The notes below the pieces were generated by a model. That model was not told the origin of the DNA, did no database searches, and worked only from the letters and a program-made list of their open reading frames with translations. Shown here piece after piece: positions 7,848-16,115 of a DNA stretch of 64,000 nt. The first letter of the stretch is position 1, and every line of letters begins with the position of its first letter. The stretch covers positions 186,001 to 250,000 of the forward strand of contig OZ241908.1 in assembly GCA_965203685.1 (NCBI GenBank), read 5' to 3'. The position numbers were made by a program, and so were the translations under genes. This stretch comes from VXYL01 sp965203685 (GTDB taxonomy: Bacteria > Pseudomonadota > Gammaproteobacteria > Pseudomonadales > Azotimanducaceae).

Positions 7848-9964
7848 GCACGCGGACGGCGCGCGATGCCGCCGATGTCGCGGCGACCATAACGGTCATC
7901 GACACGGCGCGGATCGAACGCGAACTGGCGCGCAACATCGCCGACCTCGTGCGCTTCGAGCCCGGCGTGTCGGTCGGCGGTACCGGCAGTCGGTTCGGCC
8001 TGACCGGCTTCAACATCCGCGGCATGGACGGCAACCGCGTACTCACCCTTATTGACGGCGTCCGCGTACCGGACGAATTCAGCTTCGGACCGTTCTTGAG
8101 CGCGCGACGCGACTTCGTCGACGTCGACAGCTTGAGCAGGGCGGAGATCGCCCGCGGACCGATCTCGGCGCTATGGGGAAGCGATGCCATCGGCGGCGTC
8201 GTAGCGTTCACGACGCTTCAACCCCAACAATACCTCGCGGACGGGGACCTCCACGCGGGCGTCAAGGTCGGCTACTCGAGCGCGGACGAGGGAGCGAACG
8301 GCGCACTCACCTTTGCCGTGGGCGACGAGTCGGTCGCGGGGCTGCTCCGGCACACGCGCAGGGACGCCAGCGAGCAGGCCAATAGCGGCGTCGTCGGCGG
8401 CTTCGGACCGATGCGCGAGAGTCCCGATCCGCAATCCATAGTCGCGAACAACACCGTTGCGAAAGTCAGTTTCGCGCTGCGGGATGCACATCGCGTCACG
8501 CTGAACGTGGATCGCTTCTCGAATGTCACGGACACGCGCATCCTGTCGGACTACGGGACCGTGGTCTTCGGCACCAGGGTGGACAGCCGCGACGCGACCG
8601 ATGAGCGCGCGCGCGAGCGGCTCTCGGTGGACTACCGCTATGCTGGCGAGGCAGCGCTCGCCGACCGAGTACACGCGGGCGTCTATCGCCAGGCGAGCGA
8701 CACGGAGCAGTACACCCGGGAGGGGCGTACGACGCCGGCGCGGCAGACGCAACAACGCCGCAGAGACTCGTTCTTCGACCAGCGCATCCTGGGCGTCTTC
8801 GCGCAAGCGGAGAAGTCTGCGACAACGGGTGGTCTCGCGCATGTTCTGAGCTACGGCTTCGAATACAGCGCCACCGAGAACAAGAGCCTTCGCGACGGCG
8901 GCACCTTCCGAGCGGATGGGACGCCGGTGCGCGAGTTCTCTCCGCTCCCCACGCGCGACTTTCCGCAGACCGACGTGACCCAGATGGGTGCCTACCTGCA
9001 GGACGAACTCTCCTTCCTCGACGGCCGGTTGACTGTCACGCCGAGCATCCGGCACGACCGTTTCGACGCCGATGCAAAAGCCGACGACGTCTACCTGAAC
9101 GGCAATCCCGGCGCGGCGACGCCGGCCGACTACGAGCAATCCGAGACGACTGGAAAGCTCGGCGCGGTTTGGACCCTCACCCAGACGGTGGCGGCCTATG
9201 CGCGGTTGAGCCAGGGGTTCCGGGCGCCGCCGTATGACGACGTGAACGTCGGGTTCTCCAACTTCCTCGGCGGCTACAAGACCATCGCCAACGCCAACCT
9301 GAAGTCCGAGCGGAGCGTCGGCGTCGAGGTCGGGCTGCGCGCGACGGGTGACGCCGGCCAGTTCTCGGTGGCCGTGTTCCAGACCGACTACGAGGACTTC
9401 ATCGAGTCGTTCGCCATTGCGCCCGCCTTTGCGGCTTCACGGGGCATCGATCCGGCGGACGGGTTGCTCACCTTCCAGTCCGTGAATCGCGACGACGTTC
9501 GGATCGACGGGGCGGAGATCTCCGCGGCGCTTGCGCTGGGCAGTCTGCACAGCGCTCTCGCCGCGTGGTCGATGCGCTTCGCCTTGGCCCACGCCGAGGG
9601 CGAGGACGTGGCCGCGGAACAGCCGCTCAACAGCGTCGATCCGCTGACGGGCGTCCTGGGCCTGAGCTTCGCCCCCGGCAACGGCCGCGTACGCGTCGAA
9701 GCGATCCTCACCGGTGCGCGGGGCAAGGACGAGTCGGACATCGACGAGACCGCACCACGCTTCGCGAGTGCCGGCTACGGCACGTTGGACCTCTTGGCGG
9801 ACGTTCGCGTGGCGGAACGCGTGCGTGTCAACTTGGGCCTCTTCAACCTGACCGACAAGGCCTACATCCGTTGGATCGACACCGCGGGCATCGGGGGCGA
9901 CGCCCCGGCGCGTTTCAGCCAGCCCGGATTCAACGGCGCCGTGACCCTGCATGTGGAGATCTAG
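7718..9964 (+). CDS. TonB-dependent heme/hemoglobin receptor
   Basis: The 748-residue protein has a signal peptide, then an acidic linker and a TonB-box-like ETVTVVGTRTAR. The plug spans about residues 50-165 (NIADLVRFEPGVSVGG, FNIRGMDGNRVLTLIDGVR, ARGPISALWGSDAIGGVVAF). The long barrel ends at TLHVEI. The GMDGNRV...IDGVR plug pattern and overall length fit the TonB-hemin/hemoglobin receptor family. It is followed directly by hmuTUV, which strongly supports heme as substrate. Confidence 0.9.
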   Translation: MRNRFLLATATAAFCAVPIVAENEGDDDAGDQDDDRLETVTVVGTRTARDAADVAATITVIDTARIERELARNIADLVRFEPGVSVGGTGSRFGLTGFNIRGMDGNRVLTLIDGVRVPDEFSFGPFLSARRDFVDVDSLSRAEIARGPISALWGSDAIGGVVAFTTLQPQQYLADGDLHAGVKVGYSSADEGANGALTFAVGDESVAGLLRHTRRDASEQANSGVVGGFGPMRESPDPQSIVANNTVAKVSFALRDAHRVTLNVDRFSNVTDTRILSDYGTVVFGTRVDSRDATDERARERLSVDYRYAGEAALADRVHAGVYRQASDTEQYTREGRTTPARQTQQRRRDSFFDQRILGVFAQAEKSATTGGLAHVLSYGFEYSATENKSLRDGGTFRADGTPVREFSPLPTRDFPQTDVTQMGAYLQDELSFLDGRLTVTPSIRHDRFDADAKADDVYLNGNPGAATPADYEQSETTGKLGAVWTLTQTVAAYARLSQGFRAPPYDDVNVGFSNFLGGYKTIANANLKSERSVGVEVGLRATGDAGQFSVAVFQTDYEDFIESFAIAPAFAASRGIDPADGLLTFQSVNRDDVRIDGAEISAALALGSLHSALAAWSMRFALAHAEGEDVAAEQPLNSVDPLTGVLGLSFAPGNGRVRVEAILTGARGKDESDIDETAPRFASAGYGTLDLLADVRVAERVRVNLGLFNLTDKAYIRWIDTAGIGGDAPARFSQPGFNGAVTLHVEI

Positions 9965-9965
9965 C

Positions 9966-10823
9966 GTGTCGCGCTGGCGAGCCCTCGCGGCACTCCTTGG
10001 CGCATTGAGCCTGCCTGCGCTGGCCTGCGAGCCCGCGCCCGACGCGTCGCGCATCGCCGTGGCGGGGGGTTCCCTTACGGAGATCGTCTACCTGCTTGGT
10101 GCCGAGGACCGCATCTTGGCCGTGGACACGACGTCGAACTACCCGCAAGCCGCCACGGCCCTCCCATCGGTGGGCTACGTGCGCAACCTTTCGGCCGAGG
10201 GCCTGCTTTCGTTGGGTCCCACCTTGATCCTCGGCGAGGACGACATGGGCCCGCCCGCAGTGCTGGACCAGTTGGCGCAAGCGGGTGTGGCGACGGTTCG
10301 CGTTGCGGAGCAGCACGACGCTGAAGGCATCCTCCAGAAGGTCGCCTGCGTGGGCGACGTGCTGCGCATGGCGAACCAGGCCGATGCGCGCATCAAGGAG
10401 TTGCGCGCCGTCGCGAACCGGCTGGCTGCTTACGGCGATGTTGGGCAGGGGTCACCCCGCGTGGCGATGCTGCTCAGCCTGCGTGACGGGGCGCCCGTCG
10501 CGGCGGGCGACAACACCTCCGGCGGGGGATTCCTGCGCATGGCCGGGGCGCGTAACGTGTTCGGTTCGATCGATGGCTGGAAGCCTGTCAGCACCGAAGC
10601 GTTTGCCGCGGCCAACCCCGAGGTCATCGTGATCCCGGAACGCGGAGTGCGGGCACTCGGCAGTGTCGCCGACGTCGCTGCACACCCGTCCCTGCGCCTC
10701 ACGGACGCAGCTAAGAACGACCGCATCGTCGTCATGGACGGCATGGCCATGCTCGGGTTCGGACCGCGGACCCTCGAGACCGCATTGGACTTCGCCATCA
10801 GGCTGCGCGGCGAGAGCGAGTGA
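9966..10823 (+). CDS. hmuT: Heme ABC transporter periplasmic binding protein HmuT
   Basis: About 285 residues with a signal peptide ending near LPALACE. The fold is a class III metal-chelate binding protein: RIAVAGGSLTEIVYLLG at the N-lobe, LSAEGLLSLGPTLIL, and a C-lobe containing AAANPEVIVIPERG. GTG 9966 is chosen over ATG 9951 because a GGAG sits seven bases ahead of it, just after the receptor stop. It collects heme in the periplasm for HmuUV. The permease gene begins three bases after the stop. Confidence 0.9.
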   Translation: MSRWRALAALLGALSLPALACEPAPDASRIAVAGGSLTEIVYLLGAEDRILAVDTTSNYPQAATALPSVGYVRNLSAEGLLSLGPTLILGEDDMGPPAVLDQLAQAGVATVRVAEQHDAEGILQKVACVGDVLRMANQADARIKELRAVANRLAAYGDVGQGSPRVAMLLSLRDGAPVAAGDNTSGGGFLRMAGARNVFGSIDGWKPVSTEAFAAANPEVIVIPERGVRALGSVADVAAHPSLRLTDAAKNDRIVVMDGMAMLGFGPRTLETALDFAIRLRGESE

Positions 10824-10826
10824 GGC

Positions 10827-11903
10827 GTGTTCACGGCAGCACGTTCCGGCGAGCGACGACGTCCGGCTTTCGGGCGGCGCGCCGGGGCGGCGGCCGGCAG
10901 TCTGACGGGACGCCGGGCCCGCATCATGGTCCTCCTCGGCGGCGCATTGGCCGCGGCGCTGTGGTACGCCTTGGTGACTGGCGCCGTGCCGATCTCGCTT
11001 GCGACGCTCTTCGAGGAGTCCGACTCGGGCACCTTCCAACGCATGGTGTTTGCGGAGATCCGCAGTCCACGGGTCTTGCTGGCTGCCTTCGTGGGCTCGT
11101 CGTTGGCGCTCGCAGGTGCATCGCTGCAAGGCCTGTTCCGCAACCCCTTGGCCGACCCCGGCTTGATCGGCGTGTCCTCGGGCGCGGCGTTGGGCGCGAT
11201 CGCCATGATCGTGGTCGGGAGCGCGCTCGAAGTGCCGGACTGGCTCGACCCCTACCTGTTGCCGCTGGCGGCCGTTGCGGGCGGGGGTCTGGTCACCGTC
11301 TTCATCTATCTCTTCGCGCAGCGCTTTGGCCAGTTCAACATCGTCACCATCCTACTGCTCGGTATCGCCGTGAACGCCTTGGCAGGCGTCGGAATCGGCG
11401 CCTTCCAGTACCTGAGCGACGATGCGCAGTTGCGCACGCTCACGTTCTGGATGATGGGCAGCTTTGGGCGCGCGACCTGGCCGACCGTATTGCCCGCCGT
11501 CACGCTGATGGTCCTCGCGGCCGCCTTTCTCCTCGGTCAGCAACGGGCCTTGGACCGGTTGCAGCTTGGCGAAGCCGAGGCGCGCTATGTGGGCGTCGAT
11601 GTCCTGCGCGTGAAACGACTGATCGTCATGATGTCCGCGGTCGCCGCGGGCGCTGGGGTCGCGGTGGCCGGAACCATTGGCTTCGTCGGCTTGGTCGTTC
11701 CGCACTTGGTGCGACTGATGGGGGGTGCGGCGCACGGCTTCGTGTTGCCGGGATCCGTCCTTCTCGGAGGTGCCCTGATGGTCTCGGCCGACCTGGTCGC
11801 GCGTATGGCGGTGATCCCGGCGGAACTGCCGGTCGGTTTGGTGACCAGCGCCATCGGCGCACCGTTCTTCCTCTGGTTGATCGCTCGGGCGAGGCCGAGA
11901 TGA
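10827..11903 (+). CDS. hmuU: Heme ABC transporter permease HmuU
   Basis: The 358-residue FecCD/BtuC-type permease has about nine to ten hydrophobic helices. Family signatures include RSPRVLLAAFVGSSLALAGA, LFRNPLADPGLIGVSSGAALG and GTIGFVGLVVPHLVRLMGG, the cytoplasmic coupling region. The GTG start gives a long basic N-terminus; ATG 10926 is an alternative. Its last bases overlap the HmuV start (ATGA), so the two subunits are translationally coupled. Confidence 0.92.
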   Translation: MFTAARSGERRRPAFGRRAGAAAGSLTGRRARIMVLLGGALAAALWYALVTGAVPISLATLFEESDSGTFQRMVFAEIRSPRVLLAAFVGSSLALAGASLQGLFRNPLADPGLIGVSSGAALGAIAMIVVGSALEVPDWLDPYLLPLAAVAGGGLVTVFIYLFAQRFGQFNIVTILLLGIAVNALAGVGIGAFQYLSDDAQLRTLTFWMMGSFGRATWPTVLPAVTLMVLAAAFLLGQQRALDRLQLGEAEARYVGVDVLRVKRLIVMMSAVAAGAGVAVAGTIGFVGLVVPHLVRLMGGAAHGFVLPGSVLLGGALMVSADLVARMAVIPAELPVGLVTSAIGAPFFLWLIARARPR

Positions 11904-12682
11904 CGCTCTACGCTGATGGCGTCACGGTGCGTCTCGGCGACAGCATCGTCCTTGCCGGTGTTTCGATCGCCCTGCGTCCGGGGCGTATAACGGCGCTTAT
12001 AGGACCGAACGGAGCCGGCAAATCCACCCTCCTGCGCGTAGCGAGCGGGGACGTCGAACCACAGAGAGGTTCGGTGACCGTCGGCGGTCGACTGATTGGC
12101 GACTACAGCGTGCAGCAGTTGGCCGAGGTTCGCGCGGTCATGGCGCAGACGCCCACGGTGATGTTTGACTTCACGGTGGAGGAGGTCATCCGCATGGGTT
12201 GGGTGCAGGAAGGAATCTACCTCCACGACGCCGCCGAGCGGGCGTTTGCGGAGGTGACGCAGGCGAGCGGGACCGAGGCGTTGCTGGGGCGGACCTACCG
12301 GACGCTCTCGGGCGGTGAACAGCGACGCGTCCAGTTTGCCCGGGCGCTTTTGCAGATCTGGCGAGAGGGCAGCGGTGCCGCGGTGCCCCGCTACCTGATG
12401 CTGGACGAGCCGACGGCTAACTTGGACCTGGCCCATGAACTGGCTGTTCTGCGGCTGGCGAGACGGGTTGCGGACGAGGGGGCCGGCGTGCTGGCCGTGC
12501 TGCACGATCTGAATCTGGCAGCCCGGTTCGCGGACGACATGACGTTGCTGAGCAATGGCAGCATCGTGTCGTCGGGAGCGCCGAGCCAGGTTCTCGATGC
12601 CGAGACGTTGGGCATGGTCTACGGCACAGACATCACCGTCGAGCGCCATGCGACACTCGACCGCCTGGTTGTTTATTCCTGA
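11900..12682 (+). CDS. hmuV: Heme ABC transporter ATPase HmuV
   Basis: The 260-residue ABC ATPase has Walker A GPNGAGKST (about 34-42), signature LSGGEQRRVQFARALL, Walker B YLMLDEPTANLD and the switch histidine in VLHDLNLAARF. The QIWREG segment after the signature is typical of HmuV. It powers heme import through HmuU at the inner membrane. Its start overlaps the HmuU stop by four bases. Confidence 0.93.
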   Translation: MTLYADGVTVRLGDSIVLAGVSIALRPGRITALIGPNGAGKSTLLRVASGDVEPQRGSVTVGGRLIGDYSVQQLAEVRAVMAQTPTVMFDFTVEEVIRMGWVQEGIYLHDAAERAFAEVTQASGTEALLGRTYRTLSGGEQRRVQFARALLQIWREGSGAAVPRYLMLDEPTANLDLAHELAVLRLARRVADEGAGVLAVLHDLNLAARFADDMTLLSNGSIVSSGAPSQVLDAETLGMVYGTDITVERHATLDRLVVYS

Positions 12683-12694
12683 TTGGGAGGAGCC

Positions 12695-12997
12695 ATGTTC
12701 ATCGCGATGAACCGTTTCAAGATCGCGCCCGGCTTCGGCGAGGGCTTCGAACGGGTGTGGCGCGAGCGCGAGTCCTACCTCGACGAGGTGCCGGGGTTCC
12801 GGTCGTTCCATCTGCTGCGCGGGCCGGAGACCGAAGACCACGTGCTGTACGCCTCGCACACCGTGTGGGAATCACGCGCGGCCTTCGAGGCATGGACCAA
12901 GTCGGAGAGCTTTCGTCGCGCGCACGCACAGGCGAGCGCACCGAAGGGGACGTACCTGGCACACCCGCAACTGGAGCTATTCGACGCCGTGTTGTAG
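12695..12997 (+). CDS. Antibiotic-biosynthesis-monooxygenase-fold protein, probable heme-degrading monooxygenase
   Basis: The 100-residue ABM/dimeric alpha-beta barrel protein begins MFIAMNRFKI, with W25 in FERVWRERE and the segments VPGFRSFHLLRG and SHTVWESRAAFEAW. This pattern is shared by IsdG/HmoA-type heme oxygenases. The ATG follows a strong GGGAGGAG at 12685. As the last gene of the heme-uptake operon it most likely opens the imported porphyrin to release iron in the cytoplasm. The heme-ligand histidine is not assigned with certainty (H78 is one candidate). Confidence 0.82.
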   Translation: MFIAMNRFKIAPGFGEGFERVWRERESYLDEVPGFRSFHLLRGPETEDHVLYASHTVWESRAAFEAWTKSESFRRAHAQASAPKGTYLAHPQLELFDAVL

Positions 12998-13006
12998 GAA
13001 TCGGGC

Positions 13007-13057
13007 GCGGCGGCGAAGGTGGTCCCTCTGACTCCCTACTACCGCCTTCGTCGCCGC
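13007..13057 (+). terminator. Hairpin after the heme operon, possible terminator
   Basis: A 16-base stem (13007-13022 with 13042-13057, one G-T and one mismatch) encloses a 19-base loop, starting nine bases after the last stop of the operon. There is no T-run, so it may act as a Rho-associated end or an mRNA 3' stabiliser instead of a classic intrinsic terminator. Confidence 0.45.
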
Positions 13058-13085
13058 GACCCGGACCTGAACCCTAGAGTTCCGC

Positions 13086-13208
13086 TGGCGTCCACGAACC
13101 GCTTGCGGTTCGCATCGGCTTGCCGTTCGTGGACGCCGTTTTCGGCCTCGCGGGAGGTCCATTTCGGGCGAGGACGGTAAGCGTGCCCTACTGTGCGAAG
13201 CCCGCTAG
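13086..13208. repeat. Long intergenic repeat, copy 1
   Basis: The element starts with GGCGTCCACGAAC, whose exact inverted partner GTTCGTGGACGCC is at 13126-13138, with a smaller GAACCGC/GCGGTTC hairpin inside. It continues through TTTTCGGCCTCGCG and GGGCGAGGACG to CGAAGCCCGCTAG. The same order of blocks recurs at 14931-15036. With the transposase remnant at 13274, this accounts for the gap between the heme operon and the small lipoprotein; the rest of that gap shows no gene. Confidence 0.65.
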
Positions 13209-13273
13209 CGCGCATTTCTCACCACGGAGCGTACGGCAACGACGCTGCAGTCTCACGGTCTGGCGGACGCCGC

Positions 13274-13330
13274 GTGTACGGGCTGTTCGACGGCGGCGAG
13301 ATCACCTCGGACGCTGGCGGCGGATCCGCA
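13274..13330 (+). pseudogene. Remnant of an IS1380-family transposase
   Basis: The plus-strand translation VYGLFDGGEITSDAGGG matches the highly conserved N-terminal FDGGxITSDAG motif of IS1380 transposases. Flanking codons do not continue the family on either side, and no DDE catalytic region or terminal inverted repeats were recognised. This is a short decayed fragment of an element of over 1.3 kb. It lies between two copies of a long repeat, in the most repeat-rich part of the window. Confidence 0.55.
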
Positions 13331-13540
13331 GGCGTACTGGATCGAGCGGTGCCGGCGTCCTGGACAAGGCGTGGACAACCCAGCCAACGGCGGTGCCAAG
13401 AAACCGGACGAGGATTGGTTTTGGTGTCGCCAAAGGGGTCAGTTCCCTCAGTTGCCGGGGTCGTCGAGGAAGCGAACCGCGCCCTCTTCCATGCGGGTCA
13501 GCCCATGCGGCGGGCTAATGCGCGCCCGCGGCCGCGCGAG

Positions 13541-13987
13541 TCAGGGGGCGGCCTCACGGCCGCATTCGAAACCCAGGGTCGTCAGCGTGCCCGACGAGTC
13601 GCGGCCCACGGAGGTCGAGACGACGTCGCCCTCGCAGGTCTCGGCCGCGATCCTCTGCAGCAACTCCTGCACGGACGCTTCCGGGTCGTCCCGGCAGACG
13701 AAGTCCACACCGTCAGTCAGCCCCTCGGTCGCAACGCGCACGCTCTCGACGCCTCCGTCTCCGCAGGCCTCCGCGGCCCGGGTGGCGGCCAGCATCAGTT
13801 GCTCGGCGTTCACGTCCACGGAAGCGGCGCCGGCCTCGGGCGTGCTGCTCGCCTCGTCCGCTCGGCTCGACCCCTCGATGGAGGCCGCAACGCATCCTGC
13901 CAGCACCGGCAACACCGCCAATGCCGCTACGAACCGCCACGCGCATCCCGCCGCCGCGCGCTTCGACTCCGATGTGCACAAGTTCAT
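13541..13987 (-). CDS. Small lipoprotein of unknown function
   Basis: About 148 residues. The ATG at 13987 opens a type II signal (hydrophobic FVAALAVLPVLAGC with the lipobox cysteine) followed by an acidic, Ser/Ala-rich linker. The compact C-terminal part holds several cysteines (AACGDGGVES, FVCRDDPE, AETCEGDVV, FECGREAAP) that could form disulfides in the periplasm. No family was recognised. It is isolated between repeats. Confidence 0.6.
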   Translation of the reverse strand: MNLCTSESKRAAAGCAWRFVAALAVLPVLAGCVAASIEGSSRADEASSTPEAGAASVDVNAEQLMLAATRAAEACGDGGVESVRVATEGLTDGVDFVCRDDPEASVQELLQRIAAETCEGDVVSTSVGRDSSGTLTTLGFECGREAAP

Positions 13988-14254
13988 GCCTCGCATCCTC
14001 CGCGTTGTTCTCGTTCGACGGGCACCCACCATGCCTGAGCGGCCCGCGCACATTGACGCCCAGCGGTCGCGTTCGCTGACCTGGTTGCGCCCCCTGGTTT
14101 CCCTGGACCTCGGCGAGTCGCACCTCAAGGGCGCCGCCACGTCTCGCAGCTTGCGGCATGGCCGCCACGTTCCTCCCGGCCGGCCGCGAGGTGTCGCGCA
14201 AGCCCCGTTGCGGCGCTCGACCGGCCGGGATGGAGGATCGGGAGATCTGGCCCA

Positions 14255-14746
14255 TCAACGTAGCGAGCCGCCGGTGGTTGCGGACCAGCAATAGTCGCAA
14301 AGGCTCCGATGGTGTCCGTGGACGCAGACATCGCCACTCCTGACCCGTTGGGGAAGTAGCTGGAGTCTCGCGGGCGGCTTTGGCGCCGGGCGTACCCCGC
14401 GGTTCGGCGCCTTCCTCTCGGCTCCGCACCGGGCAGGACGGGAACCGTTCCTCCTTGCCTTGTAGGATGTCCCGACCCGAACGCGGCCGCTGTCGGCGCA
14501 GACGACCGGGTCGCGTTCCCGCTGCAGGCGCCGGAGGTACTTGCTCCACGTCTTCTCGTAGATCGTCTTGGCTTCGCGTCGGTCGTTGGCAACTACCACG
14601 AACCGGCGCTGGGCGGCCGTTTCCGGTCGCCGTAGTCCGCGGCCGAGGCGGTCGAACGCACGACCGAAGTCCTCCAGTATGCGGATCTCATTGTCGGAGA
14701 AGTCTTGCCGGGAGCAACGCATGAAAGGGGTGGCCGATCCCGCCAT
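14255..14746 (-). CDS. DUF413 / macrodomain Ori protein (MaoP)-like protein with an anomalous C-terminus
   Basis: Residues 8-75 align by eye with E. coli MaoP/YifE: FSDNEIRILEDFGRAFDRL against the MaoP FTIKEAQLLERHGYAF region, then RRFVVVANDRREAKTIYEKTWSKYLRRL against the VAVCRGEREPVTEAERVWSKYMTRI region. MaoP helps organise the Ori macrodomain. MaoP is about 112 residues; here the frame runs to 163, and the last 80 residues are Arg/Gly/Pro-rich and unlike the family. A downstream frameshift or loss of the native stop is likely. The start could also be ATG 14722. Confidence 0.65.
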   Translation of the reverse strand: MAGSATPFMRCSRQDFSDNEIRILEDFGRAFDRLGRGLRRPETAAQRRFVVVANDRREAKTIYEKTWSKYLRRLQRERDPVVCADSGRVRVGTSYKARRNGSRPARCGAERKAPNRGVRPAPKPPARLQLLPQRVRSGDVCVHGHHRSLCDYCWSATTGGSLR

Positions 14747-14930
14747 GGCCGAAACTCGCTTTGTTGGGTCGAGAGAGCATTGCCTTGGGCGCCTGAACGG
14801 AAGCTGAACCTACAGGCGCCGCGCCGCGCTGTACGGTCAGGGCACCCGCACCCTGAGGCCCGCGTCAGCCGCCTTTGGTTTCGGATCCGTACCAAGTTGT
14901 GGAGCCGATGCGGCGAACCTTGACGGGACC

Positions 14931-15036
14931 CGGGCGTCCACGACCGCTTGCCGTTCGCGCCCGTCGTTTCGGCCCCGCGCGAGTTTCAATTGCGGGCGAG
15001 GACGCCCGCGGACCTCGTCTACGAAGCCCCGTTAGA
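14931..15036. repeat. Long intergenic repeat, copy 2
   Basis: This copy shares the ordered blocks GGCGTCCACGA, TTGCCGTTCG, GTTTCGGCC, GCGGGCGAGGACG and CGAAGCCCCGTTAG with copy 1 at 13086. It lacks about 17 bases of the first hairpin. Both copies are in the same orientation, about 1.8 kb apart. No gene was seen between the DUF413 start and the glycohydrolase start (14747-15082) apart from this element. Confidence 0.65.
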
Positions 15037-15082
15037 CTACCCAAGTGTGAGGCCTAGCAAAACGTAAAGGACCGTCGACCGT

Positions 15083-16075
15083 ATGACCCGTCCAGGACAG
15101 GAGCAGTTTGCAGGTGCCCTCATCGGGTGTGCGGTGGGCGATGCCCTGGGCGCGCCAATCGAGGGGAAGTCGCGCGAGGAGATCGCTTCGCTTGACAGCG
15201 TAACCGATCGCTTTCGGCCGTTGCGGGGGAGGAAGGCCGGTCGCGAGATTCGCCATCCGCTAGGGCAGTACACCGACGACACCCAGCTCACCGTGGCCAT
15301 CGTCAGGAGCCTGCTCGCGACGGGGCGCGTGGACGGCGCGGCGATTGCCCGCGAGTTCGTGAGCCTTTGGCAATCCGGCGAAATCGTCGGTGCCGGGCCC
15401 GTGGCGCATCGGGCCGTCAGGCGACTGATGGAAGGCATCGACTGGCAGGATGCGGCGCTGCCCGACGACTTGCCGCTCAATGGTGCGGCGATGCGCATCG
15501 CACCCATCGCATTGTGGAACTGTGATCGCTTGGACCGACTCGCCGACGACGTCGCGACGGCCAGCGTCGTCACCCATCGGCATCCCCTTGCCATTGACGC
15601 GGCGATCGCGGTGGCGACGACCGTAGCGCATGCCGTCACCTCGAGCACGATCGAGACGCCGGCCCTCCTCGAAGCGGTGGCCTCTTCGGTCGAAGGCGGG
15701 AGTGCCGGGTTCGCGGATCACATCCGCCGCATCGACGATTGGCTTCGGTTGGCGGACGAGACGGCGCTGGACGAGATCGCCAACACCGGCGGTCGTCGCG
15801 AGGCAGGGGGATTCGGCATCCCCGCGCTGGCGGAGCCGACCGCCCTGGTCTCCCTGTATGCCTTTCTGCGGTCGCCGCGTGATTACGTAGCGACCATCGA
15901 CTTCGCGCTGCGCACCGGCGGCGACGTGGACACGATCGCCGCGATTGCCGGTGCCATGAGCGGTGCCCACAACGGCGTGGACGCGATTCCCGGCGACCTC
16001 GTTACCCGCGTCAAGGACGGCGCGGAAATCCTGGATCTTGGACGACGCCTCTTCGCTCTTCGTTTCGGCGGTTAG
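15083..16075 (+). CDS. ADP-ribosylglycohydrolase family protein (DraG-like)
   Basis: The 330-residue all-helical hydrolase begins with FAGALIGCAVGDALGAPIEG. The metal-binding motif YTDDTQ is at about 67-72, and the second metal cluster is GGDVDTIAAIAGAMSGA near 280. These residues coordinate two Mg/Mn ions that cleave ADP-ribose from proteins or small molecules. All key acidic residues are present, so it should be active. It stands alone; no ADP-ribosyltransferase or nitrogenase gene is nearby, so the substrate is unknown. Confidence 0.88.
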   Translation: MTRPGQEQFAGALIGCAVGDALGAPIEGKSREEIASLDSVTDRFRPLRGRKAGREIRHPLGQYTDDTQLTVAIVRSLLATGRVDGAAIAREFVSLWQSGEIVGAGPVAHRAVRRLMEGIDWQDAALPDDLPLNGAAMRIAPIALWNCDRLDRLADDVATASVVTHRHPLAIDAAIAVATTVAHAVTSSTIETPALLEAVASSVEGGSAGFADHIRRIDDWLRLADETALDEIANTGGRREAGGFGIPALAEPTALVSLYAFLRSPRDYVATIDFALRTGGDVDTIAAIAGAMSGAHNGVDAIPGDLVTRVKDGAEILDLGRRLFALRFGG

Positions 16076-16115
16076 GTGCGCGGACCAATGGAAGGCCCGC
16101 GCACGCAGGCGTAGC

